DNA of 64,000 nt from Lachnoanaerobaculum orale (lineage in GTDB: Bacteria; Bacillota; Clostridia; Lachnospirales; Lachnospiraceae): assembly GCF_003862485.1 (NCBI RefSeq), contig NZ_RRCM01000001.1, positions 1,297,374 to 1,361,373 of the forward strand, given 5' to 3'. The translations under genes were made by a program, and so were the position numbers. The notes below the pieces were generated by a model that was given only the letters and a program-made list of their open reading frames with translations, was not told the DNA's origin and did no database searches. Shown one piece after another: positions 42,843-51,359 of the stretch (positions are counted from its first letter, which is position 1; each line of letters opens with the position of its first letter).

Positions 42843-44350
42843 AACAAATCAGTTTAAATAAGTCAATATCCATTGAATTTACAAAAAATAAATTCCTGAT
42901 TTCCGCATCATTATTATTTATTGTAACAGGACTAAACTATTTCTACATCTCATATGGAGATTTACCTAAAGGACAGGAATGGCAAATGATCTTCAGTTCG
43001 ATTCCGTTTTTGAATACAATGTTGATTTCCATTATGATGTCGGTACTGGCAAGCAGATGTATTGATATAGAAAATAAGGGAAACATGTGGAATACTCTTC
43101 CAACACTGGAAAGCAGGAAAAAACTCTTTTCTTCCAAACTTTTATTCGGCTTAATACATATAGCTTTATTTTGTTTTATACAGACAATAATGATTTTGTA
43201 TTTAGGTATTAAATTTATGATTGGTGGAGGATTCCCAATCTTTGCATTACTTCAGACTGAATTTGCAGAGATTATTTTCGGAATGATTATATTTCAGCTT
43301 CAATGTCTGCTGTCATTAAAGTTCAGGAATCAATTTGCAGCACTTTCAATCGCATTCGGAGGTACACTTGCAGGTGTATTCATTGCTTTTGTAAGTAAAG
43401 CGGCACTAACTCCATGGTCCGTACTTTTTTCTTTAAGTACCGTTACTATGGATTATGACTCTGCTACAAGAAATATGCTGCTTTCATGGAATGCAATAGA
43501 TATAAAAGCGATATTTATAAGCTTTTTATATTTCTTTGTTACATATAAGCTTAGTCTATCCGTATTTAATGATCCTGAAACAGGTAATTTTAAGATTGCT
43601 CATGTACATAGGAAAAGCAAAAATGCTCATACCATATTGCCGGCCGAACTTGTCAAGATGAAGCGAAACCCTGTATGGATTCCCTTTGCATTGATTCCGT
43701 TAATTTCTGCCTGTATCGGTATTATAAATTTCCTTTCAAATCAAGGAGTCTTATCATTTGATTGGGCGGATCTTTGGACACAGGAGTCATTGTTCTTAGG
43801 TATGTTCTTCCTGTCACCTTTAATTGCAATACTTGCAAGCCTTGATTTTCGCATGGAACATCTTGGAACCAACTGGAATATAATGCTTACATCAAGTTCA
43901 CGCTTCAAAGTATTAAAAGACAAGTGGCTTACCGTAGCTGTCATTTCAACTGTTTGTATGTTATGGATTGCATTTATCTATGTTGTTTCAGGAAAGCTTA
44001 TCGGGATTACCGGAAGCATACCGAAAGAATTCTATTTAAGAATCCTTGCAAGTATCCTTTGTATAATTGCCGTTTCAAGCTTTCAGTGTATGCTTTCACT
44101 GATCATACCGTCATTTGCAATACCTGTAGGACTTTCCTTCCTTGGAAATATTTTAGGACTTCTCCTCACAGTAAAGGGATTTTTCTATGCAACACCGTTT
44201 TCAATGCTTATATACTCTATGGGCAGCACAAATATAACCGGTGAAATAAATCTACCTGTTGTAATAATAACTTGTATACTTTATATTTTCATTTCTTTTG
44301 CTATAGGATTGCTTTATCTGAACAGAGCCGATATAAAAACGGGGAGGTAG
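42839..44350 (+). CDS. Bacteriocin-immunity-type ABC permease, two halves fused
   Basis: 503 residues with about 12 membrane segments in two similar halves. Each opens with a short amphipathic start and a helix: ISIEFTKNKFLISASLLF, and LVKMKRNPVWIPFALIPLI at about residue 268. Each half resembles one ABC-2 permease of about 240 residues, like separate LanE and LanG subunits. So one chain may replace two permeases. Translationally coupled to the ATPase. Target peptide unknown. Confidence 0.85.
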   Translation: MKQISLNKSISIEFTKNKFLISASLLFIVTGLNYFYISYGDLPKGQEWQMIFSSIPFLNTMLISIMMSVLASRCIDIENKGNMWNTLPTLESRKKLFSSKLLFGLIHIALFCFIQTIMILYLGIKFMIGGGFPIFALLQTEFAEIIFGMIIFQLQCLLSLKFRNQFAALSIAFGGTLAGVFIAFVSKAALTPWSVLFSLSTVTMDYDSATRNMLLSWNAIDIKAIFISFLYFFVTYKLSLSVFNDPETGNFKIAHVHRKSKNAHTILPAELVKMKRNPVWIPFALIPLISACIGIINFLSNQGVLSFDWADLWTQESLFLGMFFLSPLIAILASLDFRMEHLGTNWNIMLTSSSRFKVLKDKWLTVAVISTVCMLWIAFIYVVSGKLIGITGSIPKEFYLRILASILCIIAVSSFQCMLSLIIPSFAIPVGLSFLGNILGLLLTVKGFFYATPFSMLIYSMGSTNITGEINLPVVIITCILYIFISFAIGLLYLNRADIKTGR

Positions 44351-44364
44351 AGGAAGATTTAACA

Positions 44365-44405
44365 AAAATACAGTCTTGATACTTATTGAGATTGAGGCTG
44401 TATTT
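44365..44405. terminator. Terminator between the ABC operon and the GNAT gene
   Basis: AAAATACAG (44365) pairs with CTGTATTT (44398-44405) and a T-run follows on +, overlapping the GNAT stop on the other strand. Confidence 0.65.
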
Positions 44406-45033
44406 GATGTTTTTTATTAATTGCCTCCTCTCTTTCTTTATTAAAATCAACTTCGTCTTTATTTTCTCTTCTTATTGCCTCTAATCTTTCAAATGCTTCC
44501 ATTTTTCTTCTGTTATTACTTTTCTCTCTTAAGTCCAGATACATCAAATCCGCATCTATATATTCGCCGTTTATTTTTGAAAAAGCAGGCATCCGGCCGA
44601 TTTTTACAAATCCGAACTTTTTATATAGGCTGATAGCACGGATATTATCACTCCTTGTATCAAGGTTTATGATTTCTATTCCATTATCCTTAGCAAAGGA
44701 AATACATTTTTCTAAAAGTGCACTACCAATTCCGCTTCCCCATTCCGATTTGGCAACACTTATAGCAAAGTTTGCTCTGTGACTCATTCTTCGCTTCATA
44801 CCGCTTATATTTGCACATCCGACTATATCATCATTTTTCCATGCAAAATACATCACAGATTTCGGATCCGAATTGATTCTTTTGATAAACTCTTTCTCTA
44901 CCTCAGGTGTATCTCCTATACCTTCTTTTCCGAAGCTTAGATTATCGGTTTGTGCACCTACAAGCTTTGTGTATTCAATCAGCTTAGCTGCATCTTCAGT
45001 TCTTGCTTCTCTTATTATAATATCCACTATCAT
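44383..45033 (-). CDS. GNAT N-acetyltransferase, third gene of the McrBC operon
   Basis: 216 residues. The GNAT fold is seen in IREARTEDAAKLIEYTK, FAISVAKSEWGSGIGSALLE (acetyl-CoA loop, G-S-GIG variant) and NLDTRSDNIRAISLYKKFGF. About 45 charged residues at the C-terminus (KMEAFERLEAIRRENKDEVD) extend beyond the domain and look helical. It begins 3 bases after mcrC, so it is co-expressed with the restriction genes. Acceptor substrate unknown; a defence role is inference from position. Confidence 0.85.
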   Translation of the reverse strand: MIVDIIIREARTEDAAKLIEYTKLVGAQTDNLSFGKEGIGDTPEVEKEFIKRINSDPKSVMYFAWKNDDIVGCANISGMKRRMSHRANFAISVAKSEWGSGIGSALLEKCISFAKDNGIEIINLDTRSDNIRAISLYKKFGFVKIGRMPAFSKINGEYIDADLMYLDLREKSNNRRKMEAFERLEAIRRENKDEVDFNKEREEAINKKHQIQPQSQ

Positions 45034-45036
45034 CTC

Positions 45037-46416
45037 CTAAATTTTACATAGTAAGTTTTGAAAGTTTTCCTTCCATTTCTTTATAGATTCCTCCATAACC
45101 CTACAATATTCCAAATAACCTATATTCTCACTATTTTGAATATATATAGGCATTTTATATATTTTAGGATGTTCATTTTCATATGAATGTATCTCTTTAT
45201 AACTCCATGTCGTTGACTTATTATCCGGGTAAATTATACCGCATATATTTCCGCCTGATATAAGCAGGTAGGATAACAGTTGATGAATGTCGTCATCTTT
45301 ATCCCAACCCCAAAACTTATACTTGGCATCAAAGACATTTTTTCTTTTATATTCATCTCCCATTTCAATAAAATCGGGATACCAATATTCTCTATTTGAC
45401 CATTCCAATGCTCCTGCAGATCCGTCAGTCAACAAATGTCTGTACTTGTATTCTTTCAATAGCTTTTCTGCAACAAATTCCTCCCAAAGCCACGATATGT
45501 CAATTAACAGACTAAATGACAGTTCTTTAGAATTGTCAAATATATTTTGTCCTGATTCGCTCAATATCATAATTGCAAGTTTTCTCGCTTCTTCATAGTC
45601 TCGGTACATTGGATGAGCGATTTCTCTTCTGCAACTTATAGTATCTGCATAGTTGATATTCATTCTATATGATGGAGTGGCATTTTCTATCACACTCACT
45701 ATCTCATTCAACATCAGTTCATTATTTAAACACGCTTCCCACACTTCAAAATGATTACAGATAATATAATCCAGCACCTGACGCATTAAGCATAATATTT
45801 CATTGTCATAGGTATACTCTCTTATTTTATAAGCTGTTTTACCCATAAAAGGTGTATTAAGCCTTATATGCCTGTCAATATCTATAGAGCCCTTAAAATT
45901 GTAGTCATTGTACTTACTACTATTGTATTCTTTATACAGTCCGCTGCCATACGCTTCCACGATTTTACTCAGAAAAAGGATTATCAAAATAATGATATAA
46001 TTACTTTCTTTCTCACTGTTGACATCAATATTAAAAATATTCACACCGTAAACACTACTCAACAGGTAAAGAAGGAAATATTGCTTTTCACCGATATCAA
46101 ATCGGGAAGTAATTTCTATTCTCATACTGTTTTCATTTTGTGTTGACATAGATATGACTCCAACCCAGTTATAAGTATATATCTTACTGTTTCTTATCTC
46201 TATAACCGTATCGTTTTCAAAGCTCTCTCTTTTCGGTACAATGACAGAATTATGCTCTTTCATAAGCTTGTTTACAGAACTTACAGATTCTATATAACTT
46301 TTGCACACTTCATGTATATGACCATCTTTTCTTCCATCTTTACTCTCAGAAATAAAAGTATAGTATTTATTTGGTTGTTGATTATCTGTAAGAGTAATTG
46401 CTCTTTTATCTCCCAT
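45037..46416 (-). CDS. mcrC: McrC-like restriction endonuclease subunit
   Basis: 459 residues. After an N-terminal region with TYNWVGVISM (a McrC/LlaJI-type beta domain) and a middle RHIRLNTPFMGKTAYKIREY, the nuclease core shows WYPDFIEMGDEYKRK then NVFDAKYKFWGW: a PD-(D/E)xK-type site with Asp about 353 and D-A-K about 370. McrC partners with McrB to cut modified DNA. It starts 3 bases after mcrB. Confidence 0.88.
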   Translation of the reverse strand: MGDKRAITLTDNQQPNKYYTFISESKDGRKDGHIHEVCKSYIESVSSVNKLMKEHNSVIVPKRESFENDTVIEIRNSKIYTYNWVGVISMSTQNENSMRIEITSRFDIGEKQYFLLYLLSSVYGVNIFNIDVNSEKESNYIIILIILFLSKIVEAYGSGLYKEYNSSKYNDYNFKGSIDIDRHIRLNTPFMGKTAYKIREYTYDNEILCLMRQVLDYIICNHFEVWEACLNNELMLNEIVSVIENATPSYRMNINYADTISCRREIAHPMYRDYEEARKLAIMILSESGQNIFDNSKELSFSLLIDISWLWEEFVAEKLLKEYKYRHLLTDGSAGALEWSNREYWYPDFIEMGDEYKRKNVFDAKYKFWGWDKDDDIHQLLSYLLISGGNICGIIYPDNKSTTWSYKEIHSYENEHPKIYKMPIYIQNSENIGYLEYCRVMEESIKKWKENFQNLLCKI

Positions 46417-46419
46417 AGA

Positions 46420-48090
46420 CTACTCCTGATCATCCTGAATACTGATAAAGCCTTTTCTTATATATTCAACCTCACTTTCTTTGCCTCTGCCCTTGACATA
46501 CTCATTTAAAATTTGTGATATATGATTGTCCCAAACTTTTTCTATTGCTTTTTCATAATCTTTACTCTCATCATAGTACAGCTTAATTTTGGCAAAGTAC
46601 GAAGGACCAAGATGATAATGCCTGCTAAGCTTTAATTTGTCCACAATAGCATCATTAATATAGTCTATTTTAGTTTTATAATTTTCATAATTTTGCTCAA
46701 GTAGGGTTTCTACTCCCATAGACTTTAATACATCATCCATCACTTCATCAGGTTTTACCTCATACCATGCAAAACGTCTTCTCAACGCAAAATCAAACAC
46801 CTCGACGCTTCTGTCTATATCATTCATAGTACCGATAATGTAGACATTTGAAGGTATAAAGAATTTATCGTTATCCTTATTTATAAAAAATGTTTCATCC
46901 GTTGCCAATGCGGAATATTGTGTTGAAATCGCCCCTTTTATTCCCCTGTAATCCGGATCAAGGCAGTACATAATCTCCCCCAGCACCTTTGAAATTTCCG
47001 CACGATTTATTTCATCAATAATAAAGATGAAACTTGGAAGTTTACTTAGGTCAAACTCTGTAATATCCTTACTCTTAAATATTTTTTCCAGTTCTTCCCC
47101 AAGTTCATATTCTTTTATTTTCGCTTTCCAAAAATCCTTAATTGAATCATCTTCTCCGACCAGAAACTCATCTATAACTTCAGAAAACTTATCTATATTA
47201 TCAACCTGAACTCCTGCTGCAAGTATTCTTTCTATTACACCTGCTCTGCGGCAAAAAGACTTGAAAGAACCATTTTTAAGTGAATACTTCAGCTCATTAC
47301 CTGACAAGTCGGGTCTGATACCGTCTATAAAGTCCGTATAGTCATATGACGGATGAAACTGTACCATATCCATTCTGACTTTCTTGATTTCTTCTTTTTT
47401 ATTTTCAGTTTCGCATAAGGTATCAAACAGTATATCCGCTATAATATTTCTTGCCGAGTATGTCTTTCCGGTTCCCGGTGCACCGTTCATAATAAGTTGC
47501 TTATTTGACAATAGTAAACCATACTGAGGAGTATTTTCTATTGTCATCTGTTTAATCAGACAGTTGATGATATCATTTATTCCTTGTTTGACTCTTTTAG
47601 GTATTGTACCATTTGCAGAGTAATCTTTTTTTTCTTCACCTGCTTTTTGTGTTTCAAAACACCAGTTTTTTCCATACAATAAACCTTGTCCATTACCATT
47701 TTTCAAGCTTTCAATTCCGTTTTTACAAATGTCTTTAAGGCTGCTATTATCTATTTCTGATAAACGATCATTGAATTCATCACTTAGATTCTCGTCTTTG
47801 CTCGGCTGTACAAATTTTCTTGTATATCCTGACCATTCATCACCACTTATTCCGACTATAGCCAAGAAATTTTTCTGAACGTCATTATTATCTACAACAT
47901 TATTATTATCATCCAGAGTTCCCACTCCACCCAGAGCCATTGCCATAAAAAAGCAAAATGCATTCTTTCGCTCTTCATCTTTTGATACTTCTTCAAAAGT
48001 CTTTTCAATTGTTTTCTTAAAGCAAATATCCTCATCACTTAAAAGTTTCTTTATATCCGCAAATGTTGAATCAAGTGTAAGTATACTCAT
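46420..48090 (-). CDS. mcrB: McrB-like AAA+ GTPase/ATPase of a type IV restriction system
   Basis: 556 residues. The AAA+ core begins with Walker A LIMNGAPGTGKTYSARNI (about 198-215); Walker B is FIFIIDEINRAEISKVLGEI; sensor region YIIGTMNDIDRSVEVFDFAL then RRRFAWYEV. MNDIDRS (MNxxDRS) is the McrB-group fingerprint. The first about 180 residues are a recognition domain I do not identify; it would decide which DNA modification is sensed. AAAAGGAG precedes the ATG. First gene of mcrB-mcrC-GNAT. Confidence 0.9.
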   Translation of the reverse strand: MSILTLDSTFADIKKLLSDEDICFKKTIEKTFEEVSKDEERKNAFCFFMAMALGGVGTLDDNNNVVDNNDVQKNFLAIVGISGDEWSGYTRKFVQPSKDENLSDEFNDRLSEIDNSSLKDICKNGIESLKNGNGQGLLYGKNWCFETQKAGEEKKDYSANGTIPKRVKQGINDIINCLIKQMTIENTPQYGLLLSNKQLIMNGAPGTGKTYSARNIIADILFDTLCETENKKEEIKKVRMDMVQFHPSYDYTDFIDGIRPDLSGNELKYSLKNGSFKSFCRRAGVIERILAAGVQVDNIDKFSEVIDEFLVGEDDSIKDFWKAKIKEYELGEELEKIFKSKDITEFDLSKLPSFIFIIDEINRAEISKVLGEIMYCLDPDYRGIKGAISTQYSALATDETFFINKDNDKFFIPSNVYIIGTMNDIDRSVEVFDFALRRRFAWYEVKPDEVMDDVLKSMGVETLLEQNYENYKTKIDYINDAIVDKLKLSRHYHLGPSYFAKIKLYYDESKDYEKAIEKVWDNHISQILNEYVKGRGKESEVEYIRKGFISIQDDQE

Positions 48091-48211
48091 AAATTTTTCT
48101 CCTTTTGTATAATATAGGCTATACCCTATATTTTTACAATATCTAATCCTTTACTCTTCCATCTCACTTTTATCATTATATCACTAATATTGTATATTAT
48201 TCATGACATAA

Positions 48212-48231
48212 TTCTAAGATACGCCTTAGAA
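48212..48231. repeat. Inverted repeat upstream of mcrB
   Basis: TTCTAAG (48212-48218) and CTTAGAA (48225-48231) with a 6-base centre in the 235-base gap before mcrB. Possible operator; no regulator gene is adjacent. Confidence 0.35.
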
Positions 48232-48269
48232 CTATTGCTTTTCACTCATTTCCGGTGAGAATGGGTATG

Positions 48270-48305
48270 AAAAAAGGACGTCAAACTGTTAAAGTAAAAC
48301 GCCCA
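48270..48305 (-). terminator. Terminator of the macrodomain-Nudix-SirTM operon
   Basis: On minus, GGGCGT (48304-48299) pairs with ACGTCC (48281-48276) and TTTTTT follows, 21 bases after the sirtuin stop. Confidence 0.75.
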
Positions 48306-48325
48306 CATCAAAAAATTCACTTTTC

Positions 48326-49309
48326 TTAAAGCTGTGACAGAATTTCTCCAATATCCCCGTCAATACAAACACTTCTATCATTTATCTTCTCAGGGCAGAA
48401 GGCTTCTCCATAGTTTAAACAGGCATATACCGACTTTTTATTGTCATATGTCATCTGCCAGAAAGGATATTTTATAATTACAGGTGTATTTGCTCCTACT
48501 CCAAGTTCCAAAAAGAGTATATGCAGGTTTTCATGTCTTCTTATAAAATCAGCATAATTTCTTGAAGCATTATGCCAGCCTTCATCCTCTACGAAAGTAT
48601 TATCAGCTCGAAGATTTGTAGTCACATCATCACCGCTTGGAGTCTTCGGTATAAGTTCAGTAGGTATTTCCATAAGAATCTCTCGATCATTAGGTACTAT
48701 AAATACACCGTTATCATCTTTAATAAATCCCTGTGCTTTTAAGGCTTTTTCTACCCACTCCTTATTATCAAAGGTATCTTTACAATCCGGATTTGTACTT
48801 TGAAAAACTCCGTAATCTCCCTGAGTGTAGAAAAGTCTTTTCTTATCAAATCCTGCTCTTTGAAACTGATGGTCTACATTTGTGGTAATTACAAAATAGT
48901 CCTTATCCTTAACCAATTCAAGTAAGTCCTTATATACAGGTTTTGGCGCATCAACATATCTGTTAAAATAAATATGCCTTGCCCACCATGCCCAAAATAT
49001 CTCTTTCTTTGGAAAAGGATAAAAACCTCCTGAGTATATATCTTTTATACCGAAAGCTTTTGCAAAATCAAAGAAATACTTATCAAATCTTTCACCGGTG
49101 TATGATAATCCGGCAGATGTGGAGAGGCCTGCACCGGCTCCAATCAAAATTGCATCACAACTTCTAATTTCATTCTTTAATCTTTGTAACTGCTCTTCTC
49201 TGTCGCCGGTTCCATACTTAACTCTGCCCTTAAAATACTGCATTGCAGCTATTCCTTTATTGATAGACTCTCTGTAACCGTCAGATATTTTAAAAACTTC
49301 AATATCCAT
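48326..49309 (-). CDS. SirTM-like (class M) sirtuin ADP-ribosyltransferase
   Basis: 327 residues from ATG 49309 (AAAGGA upstream; the longer frame to 49387 has no good site). NAD pocket AILIGAGAGLSTSAGLSYTG; then FVITTNVDHQFQRAGFDK and LFYTQGDYGVFQ. Ordinary sirtuins have Asn in TQN and a catalytic His in HG; here Asn is kept but the His position is Gln (YTQGDYG), the known SirTM change that goes with protein ADP-ribosylation rather than deacylation. SirTM usually travels with a macrodomain gene, and one is present. Usual partners GcvH-L and LplA2 are not seen in the window. Confidence 0.85.
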   Translation of the reverse strand: MDIEVFKISDGYRESINKGIAAMQYFKGRVKYGTGDREEQLQRLKNEIRSCDAILIGAGAGLSTSAGLSYTGERFDKYFFDFAKAFGIKDIYSGGFYPFPKKEIFWAWWARHIYFNRYVDAPKPVYKDLLELVKDKDYFVITTNVDHQFQRAGFDKKRLFYTQGDYGVFQSTNPDCKDTFDNKEWVEKALKAQGFIKDDNGVFIVPNDREILMEIPTELIPKTPSGDDVTTNLRADNTFVEDEGWHNASRNYADFIRRHENLHILFLELGVGANTPVIIKYPFWQMTYDNKKSVYACLNYGEAFCPEKINDRSVCIDGDIGEILSQL

Positions 49310-49343
49310 AGTTCTGATCCTTTCTGTGAATTTTCTAAAATAA

Positions 49344-49964
49344 TTAATCCAATAATGTTTTCCAATTATCTGATTTATAAGCCTCAAAACACATTTTGAT
49401 TTGTTCTACAGTATTTTTCTCTGTTGCCAGTTCAGGTAATTCTGATATTGAAAAATAACGATATTCCGTCGTTTCATTATTTTCTTCAAATTTACCACCA
49501 ATTACAGAACATTGGACAAAAATTTTACATATTCCATATGCATAGACGGGTAGATTATGTTTTGATCTGTCCTGAATCGCTATTACTTTTTCCGTGATAA
49601 CATCCAATCCTGATTCTTCTTTAACCTCTTTTACTACATTTTCACCTACTGATACATTCACATCCACCCATCCTCCGGGTAAAGACCATTTGCCGTCATT
49701 TTCATGTACAAGAAGAATTTTTTCATCTTTAAAAATGGCGGCTCTGGTGTCAAGTTTTGGTGTCTGATAACCACTTTCATTGCAGAAAAGATCTTTAACT
49801 TTCATATTTGGAATATCCGTCATAAATGAAACCATTTCTGCAGAAATATCTCTGATTCTCTGATATCTTTCTTTATCATATATATCTTTACAATAATTAA
49901 GACCTATCTGTGCCAGACTCTGTAATTCTATTGCCCACTGTAACCAACATTCTTTTTTATCCAT
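49344..49964 (-). CDS. Nudix hydrolase with N-terminal helical domain
   Basis: 206 residues. N-terminal WLQWAIELQSLAQIGLNYCK and YQRIRDISAEM match the Nudix_N region found ahead of some ADP-ribose-type hydrolases. Nudix box: LPGGWVDVNVSVGENVVKEV then KEESGL; the metal-binding EVKEES acids are kept while the usual first Glu is Val and Arg is Lys. It may hydrolyse ADP-ribose or a related X-linked dinucleotide. The ATG at 49964 overlaps the macrodomain gene by 37 bases; GAGAGGG precedes it. Position between sirtuin and macrodomain points to ADP-ribose metabolism. Confidence 0.85.
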   Translation of the reverse strand: MDKKECWLQWAIELQSLAQIGLNYCKDIYDKERYQRIRDISAEMVSFMTDIPNMKVKDLFCNESGYQTPKLDTRAAIFKDEKILLVHENDGKWSLPGGWVDVNVSVGENVVKEVKEESGLDVITEKVIAIQDRSKHNLPVYAYGICKIFVQCSVIGGKFEENNETTEYRYFSISELPELATEKNTVEQIKMCFEAYKSDNWKTLLD

Positions 49965-50752
49965 AGTTCCCTCTCGTAATATTTCTTATCTTCATCCTTA
50001 AATACATTAAATATTATTCTATCAATTTTGCCTTGATTTTCTTTTAACCATTCTCTTACAGTTGCTACTGCAATTTCAGCTGCTCTTTTATTCGGAAAAT
50101 GAAATACTCCGGTAGATATACAGCAAAATGCCACGCTTCTCAATCTGTTTTCAACGCAAAGATCTAAAGTGTTTTTATAACAGTTTTTAAGATCTTCTTC
50201 ATTCCTTTTGCTAAGTCCCCCTTGTACAATAGGGCCGACTATATGAACAATCTTTTTTGCGGGAAGATTGTAAGCATCTGTGAGCATAGGAATTGCTGTA
50301 GGTTGTTCATAATCTCTGCCATAACGAATCCTTAGCCGGTTCATTTTTTTGTTACATTCATTTCTTAGCTCCACACCGGCAAATGTATGTATACAATTAT
50401 CAATACAGCTATGCATAGGAATAAAGCAACCGAGCATCTGTGAGTTTGCAGCATTAACTATTGCATCCACCTTCAGCCTTGTAATATCTCCCTGCCATAT
50501 AGAGATATCATCTTCCACTTTATCTATATCCGAAAGATATACTATACCGTTTTCATTTATAGCTTCTCTAAGATATTCATCCTGTATTTTTAATACCTCA
50601 GTATTCATTTCCCTCGGCATTCTGATATTCATAAGAGAACGTAATATTCTTTTCTTCCCCTCTGTATCTACAGGTACTTTTAAGTTCTTATAATCTACGG
50701 AATCTTCTTTAAAAGCTTCTATGAGATAATCAAGTCTTTCATTTTGATTCAT
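49928..50752 (-). CDS. Zinc-type macrodomain protein (ADP-ribosyl hydrolase)
   Basis: 274 residues from the ATG at 50752 (AAGGAGG upstream). A helical N-terminal part (1-75) is followed by the macrodomain: ISIWQGDITRLKVDAIVNAA, NSQMLGCFIPMHSCIDNCIH, then CISTGVFHFPNKRAAEIAV. The Cys/His cluster GCF-MHSC-CIH is that of zinc-containing macrodomains that go with SirTM and remove its ADP-ribose mark. First gene of the three-gene operon. Substrate here is unknown. Confidence 0.88.
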   Translation of the reverse strand: MNQNERLDYLIEAFKEDSVDYKNLKVPVDTEGKKRILRSLMNIRMPREMNTEVLKIQDEYLREAINENGIVYLSDIDKVEDDISIWQGDITRLKVDAIVNAANSQMLGCFIPMHSCIDNCIHTFAGVELRNECNKKMNRLRIRYGRDYEQPTAIPMLTDAYNLPAKKIVHIVGPIVQGGLSKRNEEDLKNCYKNTLDLCVENRLRSVAFCCISTGVFHFPNKRAAEIAVATVREWLKENQGKIDRIIFNVFKDEDKKYYERELWIKKNVGYSGQ

Positions 50753-50827
50753 ACTTGCCTCCTTCAAAAACAGAACATATAATAGTTGTAATATAAATAA
50801 TTACATCAAACTTGTCAATACTTTATA

Positions 50828-50857
50828 TAAAAAAAGATGCCTGTTTAAGCATCTTTC
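50828..50857 (-). terminator. Terminator of the Rrf2 gene
   Basis: AAAGATGC (50833-50840) pairs with GCATCTTT (50849-50856) and minus T-run follows; it overlaps the Rrf2 stop and isolates it from the macrodomain operon. Confidence 0.85.
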
Positions 50858-51287
50858 AGTCTTTAATCTCTTTTATACCCTTTTCAATATCCAAAAGAGT
50901 ATAGCTTTTCATCTTGTTTTCCATCGCTTCCTGTATTTCACCAAGCTTACCGTCCAATATTCCATGTATATTTTTTCCTACAGGACAAGCAGGATTCGGC
51001 TCCTCATGGAAATGAAACAGTCCCTCTTCTTTAACTGCTTCAACCGCTTTATAAATATCATAAAATGTTATCTCAGACGGATCTTTTAAAATCTCTATAC
51101 CTCCGGTTCCTCTGACTACATTTATAAGTCCGGCTTTCTTTAACTGAGAAAGAATATTTCTGATAATTACCGGATTTGATCTTATACTGCCTGACAGAAA
51201 GTCACTGGTTATCTTCTCTTTATCTTTAAAATATTCTACACATGCAAAAATATGTAATGCTATTGTAAATCTGCTTGATATCTGCAT
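50856..51287 (-). CDS. Rrf2-family transcriptional regulator
   Basis: 143 residues. Winged HTH: SSRFTIALHIFACVEYFKDK and IRSNPVIIRNILSQLKKAGL, wing VVRGTGGIEILKDPSEITFY. Only one Cys (ACPVGKN, about 100) is in the region where iron-sulfur Rrf2 proteins have three, so this looks like the YwnA-like, non-cluster branch. The promoter at 51311-51352 sits inside an inverted repeat, which suggests it represses itself. Target genes beyond itself are not obvious. Confidence 0.9.
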   Translation of the reverse strand: MQISSRFTIALHIFACVEYFKDKEKITSDFLSGSIRSNPVIIRNILSQLKKAGLINVVRGTGGIEILKDPSEITFYDIYKAVEAVKEEGLFHFHEEPNPACPVGKNIHGILDGKLGEIQEAMENKMKSYTLLDIEKGIKEIKD

Positions 51288-51310
51288 TTGTATACTCCTT
51301 TTTTAATAAA

Positions 51311-51352
51311 ATAATATAGCCTATTTAATGTAATGTCAACATTTACATTAAA
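51311..51352 (-). promoter_or_regulatory. Rrf2 promoter with embedded operator palindrome
   Basis: Minus TTGACA (51339-51334) and TATTAT (51316-51311), spacer 17. The -35 lies in the centre of an inverted repeat: ATTTAATGTAA (51323-51333) and TTACATTAAAT (51342-51352). Autoregulation is the simplest reading. Confidence 0.75.
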
Positions 51353-51359
51353 TATAAAT

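Noticed and set aside
45037-50767. Prophage or large mobile island as carrier of the defence genes
   Set aside because: No integrase, tRNA attachment pair, phage structural gene or abrupt base-composition break was seen in this stretch.
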